This document shows positions 33,976-42,795 of a stretch of 64,000 nt of DNA, piece by piece. This stretch comes from Tetracentron sinense. Taxonomy: Eukaryota > Streptophyta > Magnoliopsida > Trochodendrales > Trochodendraceae. How positions within the stretch are numbered: the first letter of the stretch is position 1; each line of letters begins with the position of its first letter. Position numbers and translations under genes: made by a program. The notes beneath the pieces are model-generated. The model worked only from the letters and a program-made list of their open reading frames with translations. It did not search any database and was not told the origin of the DNA. Where the stretch lies: NCBI GenBank assembly GCA_015143295.1, contig CM026557.1, positions 28,243,760 through 28,307,759 of the forward strand. The letters are read 5' to 3'.

Positions 33976-35308
33976 CTACTCAAACAAGTGAGGATATTTT
34001 TCCCTCACTTCTGCCTCATGCTCCCAAGTAGCTTCCTCCACTTCGCGAGGACTAGTGGGATTGTCTTGATACATAATACTTGATCTCTACGATCCAAAAT
34101 CAGAGCTGGTTGCTCCACTAGAGTGAGATCCTCTCTAATCTCCACAGGATCAAGAGCAATGACGTGGGAATGATCCGGAATGTATTTCCTGAGTATGGAA
34201 ATGTGGATACATTATGGACCGCTGCCATGTGAAGCGGTAAGGCTACTCGGTAAGCAACCTCACCAACATGTGTGATCAACTCAAAAGGTCCAACATACCT
34301 CGGGCTAAGCTTCCCCCTCTTGCCAAACCTCATAATTCCTTGGCTCGGAGAAATCTTCACAAAGACTTGATGCCCAACCTGGAATTCCAAGTCTCTGCGA
34401 CGAGTGTCCGCATAGCTCTTCTGCTTATCTTGGGCAATCTTCAACCTCTCCTGAATGACCTTGACTATCTCGGCTGTCTTCTTGATCAACTCAAGAATCA
34501 AAACCTTTCCCTCTCCAACCTCATCCCAATAGAGAGGAGACCAGAAACTTTGCCCATGCAAGACCTCGAAAGGTGCCATCTGGATGCTCGCTTGATAACT
34601 GTTGTTGTAGGCGAACTCAACCAATGGCAAATGATCCTCCCAACTGCCCTGGAAGTCTAGCATGCAAGCTCTGAGCATATCCTCAATCACTTGGTTCACC
34701 CTCTCGATCTGTCCATCAGTCTGAGGATAAAAGGCGGTGCTGAAATCTAACCAAGAACTCATAGCACTTTGAAAGCCCTTCCAAAACTTGGAAGTAAACC
34801 TCGGGTCCCGATCAGAAACAATGGTAACTGGCACCCCATGCAGTCGAACCACCTCCTTAGTGTACAAAGCTACTAGCTGGCTCATATTGTACATAGTTCG
34901 ATAGGGTAGGAAATGCACAGACTTTGTCAATCGATCAACTACAACTCAGATAGCATCAGAACCTCTTGTCGTCCTTAGCAAACCAACTATGAAGTCCATC
35001 GAGATATTCTCCCATTTTCATTCCGAAATAGGGAGGGATTGTAGAAGACCTGCTGGCCTCTGATGCTCGGCCTTCACCTATTGGCATACCAAACATCTAG
35101 AAACATACTCTGCGACTTCCCTCTTCATGTTTTGCCACCAGTAGTGCCTCTTGAGATTCTGATACATCTTGGTACTTCTAGGATGTACCGTGTACTTTAA
35201 TCGATGAGCCATGTCCATGATCTCACTCCTCAACACCACATCGGTGGGAACACACAACCTACCTTTGAATGTGATAACACCATCACTATTCAAAGCAAAA
35301 TCCTGACT
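33976..35308 (-). pseudogene. Outer chromovirus pol, 3' part (integrase, chromodomain)
   Basis: Minus strand. The integrase zinc region is at 35293-35078 (YTVHPRSTKMYQN, then CLVCQ). The core continues at 34930-34118 with [17 protein letters not shown] and PQTDGQIERVNQ, followed by the C-terminal [16 protein letters not shown] stop interrupts the segment between the two frames (near 34945), and a frameshift lies near 34200. The chromodomain end ([10 protein letters not shown]) is still readable up to the stop at 33978-33976. The RNase H side is 21 kb away because of the inserted array. Confidence 0.88.
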
Positions 35309-35802
35309 GCCACTGTAGAGACCCGAATCTTTTTCATGTTTTTATTTCATTGTGTTAAGGGTATTTTAGTCCTTGTGATGTTTGATGTTTATTGTTTTTT
35401 TTATGCCTAATTATTGTGGTGTAAACTAGGCTTAATCAACTTGTAACGGATGGATGTCATGGCACATCCTAAACTTTAGGAAGCTCTAGTTTTAGCACCG
35501 TTTACTGGAATTGTGTGATTCTTGAACCATTAGAAAGGTGTTGGAATCCTCTTCGAGATTCATGTTTAGTGTTTTTCCTCATTTTGAGTTTAAGTCAAGT
35601 CAATAGTGAGTTTTGTCTAATGGAATTGCAGATCAGTCAACTTTGGGGATATTTTAGTCTATTAATTAAGTGGAAATTGGAAATTCTAAAATGCCAAAAA
35701 TGTTCGTTTTCGAGAGACGAATCCAACCCAAGTTGAATTGTCAAAATCCGATGAACGAGTAAAAAGTTATGGCCAAAACAGTAAAATGAGTCGAAATAGA
35801 GC

Positions 35803-35988
35803 ACCGATCGCTCGGTCAGAACCAGCGATCGATCGGTCCAAAACCGATCGATCGGTATCTATCGACTGGTCCAAAATTTTGTATGGGGAAATTTTCCAGA
35901 GAGTGTGTTTTTGACCGATCGACCGGTCATAAACACCGATCGATCGGTAGGCAACCGATCGCTCGGTCATTACCACCGATCACTCGGT
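35803..35988 (+). promoter_or_regulatory. U3 palindrome array, ACCGATCGATCGGT
   Basis: Fourteen-base sites start at 35803, 35824 and 35843 (a degenerate fourth at 35857), then at 35914, 35935, 35954 and 35975. Spacings are 21, 19 and 21, 19, 21. The linker holds TTGTATGGGGAAATTTTCC. Equivalent arrays lie at 43251-43435, 46899-47084 and 54343-54528 in the other LTRs of the array. Confidence 0.75.
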
Positions 35989-36052
35989 CCTTCGTGTTTT
36001 TGCTGATTTTTAGTATGGGCTTTTTGGTCTTTTCGTTCTCAGACCTTGGGGC

Positions 36053-36060
36053 TATAAATA
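36053..36060 (+). promoter_or_regulatory. TATA box of LTR 1
   Basis: TATAAATA in a GC-flanked context, so transcription likely starts about 30 bp downstream. The same box is at 47149-47156 (LTR 3) and 54593-54600 (LTR 4). Confidence 0.7.
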
Positions 36061-36956
36061 GGGGGTCCTACTCGAAATATTAAAATACTCCACCTAGTTC
36101 TAACCTAATTTGGCAAAAAGGGGGAGAAACCCTAGGGTTTTGAGAGAGGGTTTTCTTGGAGAAGGAGGAGATTGATAGGAGATTGCAAGAAAAGTTTGGG
36201 AAGCTTCTCCAAATCATCTCGGGAGCGTTTTGAATCCAAGGGAAGGATTCCTAAGGTCAATATACTATCCTAATCAACTTTATTTTAAGGTTTTGTGAAT
36301 GTTAAGATGCTAGGAATGGTAGAAATAGATGTTTGATGCATTTTCCCTAATTTTCTAAGAAGCAAGCTAATTATGGATGGATATGTGGATTGGAAATGTG
36401 GATTAAATGTGGATAGAATGTATGGAGGATGGGAAATGTATGGAGGATGGGATTAATTTGTGGATGTGGATGAATATATGAATTGTATGGATGGAATTAT
36501 GATTTGATGAATGCATGAAAAGGTAGAGAAACAATGGATTCATATTATGTGTACTCAAGGTGTTTGTGAAAATGTCTGTGAGAATAAATGCTATGATACT
36601 TTTATGAAATGGTGGTAAATGGATTATAAATGATGTTAAGAATTATGATAAGGAATATATATGTGATTGTTTGTTAAGTATACTTAATTTCTTGCATGGG
36701 AATTGATAGTCGGGAAGCTAAGAACTTAGAGGAACGTCTCTCAAACCGGGAATTCTCTAACTATTTGGTATGGGACATATAGTGGAGTTTCCATGGTGGG
36801 AAATCGGAATCTAAGCAATTACCGACTCGAACGTTAATTTCGACACTTAAGCACATAAGCACGTGTATGTTAAGATAAGAGTCTCACAAGTTACACATGT
36901 GGACCACAAGTATGAGCATGACATATGTATGACATTCTGCATAAGCATAAGCATGA

Positions 36957-37100
36957 CATGGTCCGTATCCGCCAAGAACGGCATGTCAACCATATGATTT
37001 CTAAGGCATGGTCCGTATCCGCCAAGAACGGCATGTCTCATTACTGTGTGATCTGAATAAGTGCATAAGGCATGGTCCGTATCCGCCAAGAACGGCATGT
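36957..37100 (+). repeat. Three CATGGTCCGTATCCGCCAAG repeats
   Basis: Units start at 36957, 37007 and 37070. Each continues AACGGCATGTC. They lie within the putative leader intron and recur in the other LTRs of the array. Confidence 0.85.
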
Positions 37101-37355
37101 CTCATCCTGGTATGATCTGAATAAGTGCATAAGCATAAGTGTAAGCATCTCACAAGCACGTGGTCTCATAAGCATAAGCAACTCATAAGTGTATTGTCTT
37201 CCAAGTCTAAGATTCTCACAAGTACACGAGTCAAGGTGATGATATGATGTATATGCGTACACGTTCTTCCGCACTCTGATTATGTTATTATGCTATTGGA
37301 TATGTTTCTGACTAAGTGCAGGTATATTATTATTGTTGATTGGATTTTATATACA

Positions 37356-37375
37356 CTGAGTACCTTTGTACTCAG
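37356..37375 (+). other. Hairpin upstream of the acceptor-like site
   Basis: CTGAGTAC-CTTT-GTACTCAG, a perfect 8-bp stem with a 4-base loop, 20 nt before GGCAG/GT. Other LTRs carry CTGAGTATTCCATGCTCAG or close variants at the same distance. It repeats at 48452-48471 and 55896-55915. Confidence 0.75.
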
Positions 37376-37394
37376 CCGGACTTTTGTCTTGGCA

Positions 37395-37511
37395 GGTATA
37401 GAGCAGGAGTACACGGTGGAGCCGTGGGTTGAGGAAACATACATTGAGGAAGGAGGTGAAGGTGAGCCTTCTGAGGAGGGAGTTGGAGACTTGGGCAGCT
37501 ACACCTCTTAG
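37395..37511 (+). CDS. LTR-embedded short acidic ORF, LTR 1
   Basis: A 38-residue frame from the acceptor-like site to TAG, open upstream to an apparent start at 37290 (73 residues in all). Core VEPWVEETYIEEGGEGE, then a glutamate/glycine-rich tail ending GSYTS. It is identical in LTRs 3 and 4. The protein would be very acidic, with no known domain. An LTR ORF0 has been described in the related rice Retrosat2 family, but I have not compared sequences. Confidence 0.42.
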   Translation, partial: GIEQEYTVEPWVEETYIEEGGEGEPSEEGVGDLGSYTS

Positions 37512-37796
37512 TTTACATTTCTTTTCTTTGTCAGAGTTTTGTAATTGACTTTTTGAGGATGTTGCTCAGTAGACTTCTCATTAGTTGTGTATCAGACTTG
37601 TTGGTTCATTGTGAGTTGTTTATATAGACCTTAGACTTGTGCAGGTTGGATTGGGTTTATATATAGGAATTTTATTACTCTAATTTTTGAAGACTCGTGT
37701 AGTAGCCTTGTATGCATGGTTTTAAGCAGGTTTAAGTAATGTGGCGATTCCAAAGTCCTATTTTAGCCTTAGTAGGATTTGGGGTCGTTACAGAGG

Positions 37797-37808
37797 TGGT
37801 ATCAGAGC
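37797..37808 (+). other. Primer-binding site, array unit 1
   Basis: TGGTATCAGAGC, four bases after LTR 1, matching initiator tRNA-Met. Confidence 0.9.
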
Positions 37809-38090
37809 TCTAGGCATTAGGTTCCCTTGGGCTAAGTTGTCCTCTTAGTAGGAGTCATGTTATGTCACTCTGGGTCTGATACCAGAGGATATCAATCAGT
37901 GCTCAAGGCATTAGAGCCCTTAAGGCTAAGGTGTTAAGTATAGGGTATAGGAAGATGTCAACCTCAGGGAAGCAACATCAAGTTTAGGATTCTAATTGTT
38001 CAGGATTGGGTTATGATTAAGTGTAGATTTAGGAATTTTATGTGAGTTTATTCCTAAATAAGTTGTTTTCTTCTTCTCAGGACTGTAAGC

Positions 38091-39323
38091 ATGAGAAGGG
38101 GTGGAAGAAACCATAGGAATGGAGGAGGCAGTGTGACAGATGGGGATTCCCTAGATGGTGCTTCCCAAGCCAATGTGAGTCGGGCTATGGAAGCTATTGC
38201 TGCAGCCATGGAGAGGCAGGCTGAAATTATGGCTCAGCAAACTGCATTGCTAGCAGCTGGTCAAGCTAGACAGGAGAGGCAGGTTGATGTTCACCCACCT
38301 CGTCATAACGGAGTGGAAGCTTTTAGGAGGATGAATCCTCCAGCCTTCTACGGTAGTACAGATCCCTCAGTTGCTGAGTTGTGGATCATGCAACTAGAGA
38401 AGATTTTCACCGTGCTTGAGGCTACCGATGAGCAGAGGGTGAAATGGGCCTCCTTCTTCATGGAAGGCGAGGCTGAACATTGGTGGAGGGCCGCATCTAG
38501 GCAGAGGAATGAAGTGCGAGCGGGACAAGAGTGGACTTGGGGAGAGTTCCTCGACATCTTCTACGAGAGATACTTCCCGGTGTTTGTGAGAGATCAGAAG
38601 GAGATTGAATTCTCTACCTTGGAGCAAGGGAGGATGTCAGTGGCCGAGTATGAGGCCAAGTTTGTAGAGCTTTCTAGGTTCGCTCCTCACTTGATTGCTA
38701 CGGAGAGAATGAAGGCAAAGAGGTTTGAGCGAGGTTTGAAGGATTTTATTCGGGAGAAGGTTTCGATACTTCAGCTCGAATCATGTAGGGAGGTGTATCA
38801 GCGCGCCTTGATAGCTGAGAAGAATTCAGAAGAATTGTTGAAGAAGAGGGAGAAGTTGCAAGCAAGCAGGTTTGTTCCCCAGGACAAGAGGTCGAGGATA
38901 GCAGGTCCTATGCCGATCGCTAGGTCTACCCCTTATCAGAGGCCGACTCAGGTAGCCGCACGAGCAGCTCAGGTGGCTCTGCCTACTACTGGCATTCAGC
39001 TGTTTGATGTATGCCGCCAGTGCGGAAAGAGGCACAGAGTAGGAGAGTGTAGGGCAATTACTGGAGGTTGTTTCCATTGTGGAGAGGTCTCACACCGGAT
39101 CCGAGATTGCCCACTCCGCTTTCAGCAGGGGATTCAGTCGACTCAGCCACATGGAGTCAGGCCCCCAGTTAGGCAGTCCACACAGCAGAGGCCACCACAG
39201 GGTCCTAGACCTCAGCAGCCTCACCAGCCAGCTCAGGGTCGAGTGTTTGCTACCTCAGAGCGGGATGCACAGGCGTCCGACGACGTTGTGCAGGGTACGT
39301 TTAATTGTGCTTTAGTCAATTAA
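38091..39323 (+). CDS. Chromovirus Gag, array unit 1
   Basis: A 410-residue Gag that packages element RNA in cytoplasmic particles. An Ala/Gln-rich N-terminal stretch (about residues 25-60) leads to a retrotransposon gag domain (about 80-210; FYGSTDPSVAELWIMQLEKI, WTWGEFLDIFYERYFP). Two zinc knuckles follow: CX2CX3HX4C at 308-320 and CX2CX4HX4C at 327-340. A Gln/Pro-rich tail comes last. The frame is intact and identical to the copy at 49187. Its last ten residues and TAA lie inside an intron-like segment (39295-39429), so spliced RNA would continue into pol. The start is the first ATG after the leader, with no longer alternative. Confidence 0.92.
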   Translation: MRRGGRNHRNGGGSVTDGDSLDGASQANVSRAMEAIAAAMERQAEIMAQQTALLAAGQARQERQVDVHPPRHNGVEAFRRMNPPAFYGSTDPSVAELWIMQLEKIFTVLEATDEQRVKWASFFMEGEAEHWWRAASRQRNEVRAGQEWTWGEFLDIFYERYFPVFVRDQKEIEFSTLEQGRMSVAEYEAKFVELSRFAPHLIATERMKAKRFERGLKDFIREKVSILQLESCREVYQRALIAEKNSEELLKKREKLQASRFVPQDKRSRIAGPMPIARSTPYQRPTQVAARAAQVALPTTGIQLFDVCRQCGKRHRVGECRAITGGCFHCGEVSHRIRDCPLRFQQGIQSTQPHGVRPPVRQSTQQRPPQGPRPQQPHQPAQGRVFATSERDAQASDDVVQGTFNCALVN

Positions 39324-39429
39324 AATATTGTTCTGATGCTATGTGTGTGATATTAAATGTTATGTGGTATGATGTAAGATGCATGTATATATTCATGATT
39401 TAACAAATTAGCTTTGTGTATTAATTCAG
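39295..39429 (+). other. Putative gag-pol intron, unit 1
   Basis: 135 nt with donor G/GTACGT and acceptor TTAATTCAG/GC. Removal keeps the reading frame between gag and pol in phase 1 and skips the Gag stop. The outer element has a 136-nt counterpart at the same place and phase (58431-58296, minus) with different sequence, which supports splicing over chance. Confidence 0.65.
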
Positions 39430-42400
39430 GCTCATTGTTGATAAATGATTTCCTCGCTCATGTTTTGATCGATACTGGTTCCACTCACTCCTTCGTTGCA
39501 CCTAGTTTTGCACGAGAGTTTCCGTTTGAGCCAAGTCTGTTAGATCGTGAATTGTCGATTGCTACTCCTATTGGTAGTTCGGTCATCACCGATAAGGTCT
39601 ATCGAGCTTGTGATATTCGAGTAGGTCAGAGAGAGATGCCAGCTGATCTGATTGTCCTTGAGTTCCAAGATTTTGACGTCATTTTAGGTATGGATTGGCT
39701 TTCCAAATACCATGGGCATGTCGACTGTTTTGGGAAAGTGGTCAACTTTAGACCAATCAGTGAGCCCTCTTTTCGTTTCCAAGGGTTGAAGAAGAAGGAC
39801 TTAGCTCGTTTAGCGGCATTGAGTCTTACTACCTCGGAAGCACCAGATTTCTCAAGTATTCCAGTTGTAGAGGAATTCATGGATGTCTTTCCTAAAGACT
39901 TACCGGGTTTGCCACCGGATAGAGAAGTAGAGTTTGCAATTGAGTTGGCTCCGGGTACGGCACCCATCTCTAAAGCTCCGTATAGGATGGCTCCAGCAGA
40001 GTTGAAAGAGCTTAAGGAGCAGATTGACGAATTGCTTGGTCTTGGATTTATCCGCCCAAGTGTATCACCTTGGGGAGCTCCAGTGTTGTTTGTGAAGAAG
40101 AAGGATGGTTCGATAAGGATGTGCATCGACTATCGGCAACTGAACAAGGTCACCATCAAGAACAAATATCCTTTACCTAGGATCGATGACTTGTTTGATC
40201 AGTTGCAAGGAGCTAAGTATTTCTCCAAGATCGACTTAAGGTCAGGCTACCATCAGCTGAAGATAAAGGTGGAAGATGTGCCTAAGTCTGCTTTCAGGAC
40301 CAGATATGGGCATTTTGAATTCTTAGTCATGCCGTTCGGTTTGACAAATGCTCCGGCAGCATTCATGGATCTCATGAACAGGATCTTCAAGCCGACTCTG
40401 GACCGCTTTGTGATCGTGTTTGTGGATGATATTTTAGTGTACTCCAGGACACAGAAGGAGCATGAGATGCATCTCCGGATCACCCTGAAGATACTCCGTG
40501 AGCATAAGCTATATGCTAAGCTTAGCAAGTGCGAGTTTTGGCTAGAAAAAGTAGCATTTCTAGGCCATGTGGTGTCAGAAGAGGGGATTTCAGTTGACCC
40601 TGCTAAGATAGAAGCAGTGGAAGGATGGGGAAGACCTAAGAGTGTTACAGAGGTTCGAAGTTTCTTGGGCCTAGCTGGATATTATCGAAGATTTGTAGAA
40701 GGATTTTCCAGTTTGGCAGCTCCGCTTACTCATCTAACTCGAAAGAACGCTAGATTCGAGTGGAATGAGAAATGTGAGAAGAGTTTTCTTGAGTTGAAGA
40801 AGCGTCTCACCACCGCTCCGATCTTGACTGTTCCATCGGGTAGTGAAGATTTTGTGGTGTATAGTGATGCCTCACTCGTTGGGTTAGGTTGTGTTCTTAT
40901 GCAACACGGGAAGGTGATTGCCTATGCTTCTCGGCAGTTGAAAGACCACGAGAAGAACTATCCTACCCATGATTTGGAGTTAGCAGCCTTGGTTTTCGCT
41001 CTTAAGATCTGGAGACATTACTTGTACGGTGCGCAGTTTGAAGTTTTCACCGACCACAAAAGTCTAAAGTATTTGTTCTCGCAGAAAGAGCTGAATTTGA
41101 GGCAGCGTCGTTGGGTGGAATTCCTCAAGGATTATGATTGTTCTATCCAGTACCACCCGGGGAAAGCAAATGTAGTGGCAGATGCGCTAAGTAGGCGACC
41201 TACTGGGTTCTTGGCACACTTGATGGTCCAAGAATGGAAGCTACTAGAAGAGGCGTCTAGCCTTGATGCAGGTTTCAGTGTGGGAGCTTCTGGAGCCTTG
41301 TTGGCTAACATTATGGTCAGGCCAACCTTATTGGATAGGATTAAAGATCTGCAGTGGAATGATGGAGAACTGCACGCTGCCATGAATAAGTCACTGAGCA
41401 GCGGGTTTGAGGATTTCTCTTGGAGAGATGGTGGAGTTTGTTTCAAGGGTAGACTTTGTGTTCCGGATGATGAGGATTTAAGAAGGGAGATTCTGGATGA
41501 AGCACACAAGTCTAAGTACACCGTGCATCCGGGAGATACTAAGATGTACCAGAACCTCAAGAAGTATTTCTGGTGGAAAGGTATGAAGAAAGATGTGGCT
41601 ACCTTTGTATCCAAGTGTTTGGTGTGTCAGCAGGTGAAGGCCGAACACAGGAGGCCGGCAGGACTTCTTCAGTCTCTTCCTATTCCCGAGTGGAAGTGGG
41701 AAAATATCTCCATGGATTTTGTTGTTGGTTTGCCAAAGACGGCCAAGAACTTTGATGCCATTTGGGTTGTGGTTGACCGATTGACCAAATCAGCTCATTT
41801 TCTTCCATATCGGACCACTTTCAACTCCAATCAATTGGCTAACCTCTATATCAAGGAGATAGTCCGTTTGCATGGAGTGCCAGTTAGCATTGTTTCTGAT
41901 CGAGATCCGAGATTTACATCCAGATTCTGGAAGAGTTTTCAGCAGGCCATGGGTTCCATTTGGATTTTAGTACGGCATTTCATCCGCAGACAGATGGGCA
42001 AACTGAAAGAGTGAACCAGATCATAGAGGACATGCTACGAGCTTGCATGTTAGACTTTCAGGGTAGTTGGGTTGATCACTTGCCGTTGGTTGAGTTTGCC
42101 TACAACAACAGCTATCAAGCTAGCATTCAGATGGCACCGTTTGAGGCACTTTATGGGAGGAGTTGTCGTTCACCTTTGTGTTGGGACGAAGTTGGTGAGA
42201 GGAAGCTTTTGGGTCCCGAGCTCGTTGGTCAGACTGTGGATAGAGTTCAGTTGATCAGGGAGAGGTTTGAAAGCAGCTCAGAGTAGACAGAAGAGCTATG
42301 CCGATACTCGGGGGAGAGATCTTGAGTTCCAAGTCGGAGATTTTGTATTTGTTAAGATCTCACCTACGAAGGGGGTGATGAGGTTTGGCAAGCGAGGCAA

Positions 42401-42752
42401 GCTCAGTCCGAGATATGTGGGTCCTTTTGAGATCATCACCCGAGTCGGGGAGGTTGCTTATCGGGTTATCTTACCACCTCACATGGAAGGAGTGCATAAT
42501 GTTTTTCACATCTCTATGTTGAGGAAGTACATAGCGGATCCTTCACATGTCATTCATTTGGAACCGTTGGAAATTCGGGAAGATTTGACTCTAGTGGAGC
42601 AACCGGCTCGAATTTTGGACCGGAAAGAGCAAGTTTTGCGTTCTAAGGTCATTCCTCTTGTGCTCTTGCAATGGGAGCATCACTCTAGAGAAGAGGCTAC
42701 TTGGGAGAGAGAAGCCGAAGTCCGCGAAAAGTACCCACATTTATTCACCTAA
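39430..42752 (+). pseudogene. Chromovirus pol, unit 1, two compensating frameshifts
   Basis: Protease (DTG), RT (FVDD), RNase H, integrase and chromodomain in gypsy order. It is nearly identical to the intact copy at 50526, with only a couple of substitutions seen. One base is missing near 41956, where TTCCCATT became TTCCATT, just before the integrase catalytic Glu. One T is added near 42267, restoring the original frame. About 100 residues between them are out of frame, destroying the integrase active site. The chromodomain is intact to TAA at 42750-42752. Either real decay or a base-calling error could explain such single-base indels. Confidence 0.9.
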
Positions 42753-42783
42753 GGTACGTAATTTCGAGGACGAAATTCTTTTA

Positions 42784-42795
42784 AGGGGGGGAGGA
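42784..42795 (+). other. Polypurine tract, unit 1
   Basis: AGGGGGGGAGGA immediately before LTR 2. Confidence 0.85.

Larger units (their letters stand above)
36256..37395 (+). other. Putative leader intron within the LTR
   Basis: Donor-like CTAAG/GTCAAT and acceptor-like TTTTGTCTTGGCAG/GT bracket 1140 nt. The stretch between TATA box and donor contains no ATG, whereas the bracketed part has many. Equivalent site pairs are seen in other LTRs: 76-1350, 6169-7512, 15041-13392 (minus), 20035-19292 (minus), 33229-32432 (minus), 61666-62719. No transcript evidence is available here. Confidence 0.35.
35314..37792 (+). mobile_element. LTR 1 of the array
   Basis: 2479 bp from TGTAGAGACCCG to GGGGTCGTTACA. 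In order: conserved block 35730-35780, palindromes 35803-35988, TATAAATA 36053-36060, ATG-free leader, donor-like CTAAG/GT 36255/36256, short tandem repeats, hairpin 37356-37375, acceptor-like GGCAG/GT 37395/37396, acidic frame. It has about 38 bp (near 35600-35637, between AGTCA repeats) that LTRs 2, 3 and 4 lack. Confidence 0.95.

Noticed and set aside
35803-35988. Palindromes at regular spacing as a CRISPR-like array
   Set aside because: Plant LTR context, spacers of about 5-7 bp, no cas genes, and the same arrays occur in every LTR copy.
38348-41614. Antisense frames of 70-166 residues opposite gag and pol
   Set aside because: They are shadows of the coding strand; no independent support.
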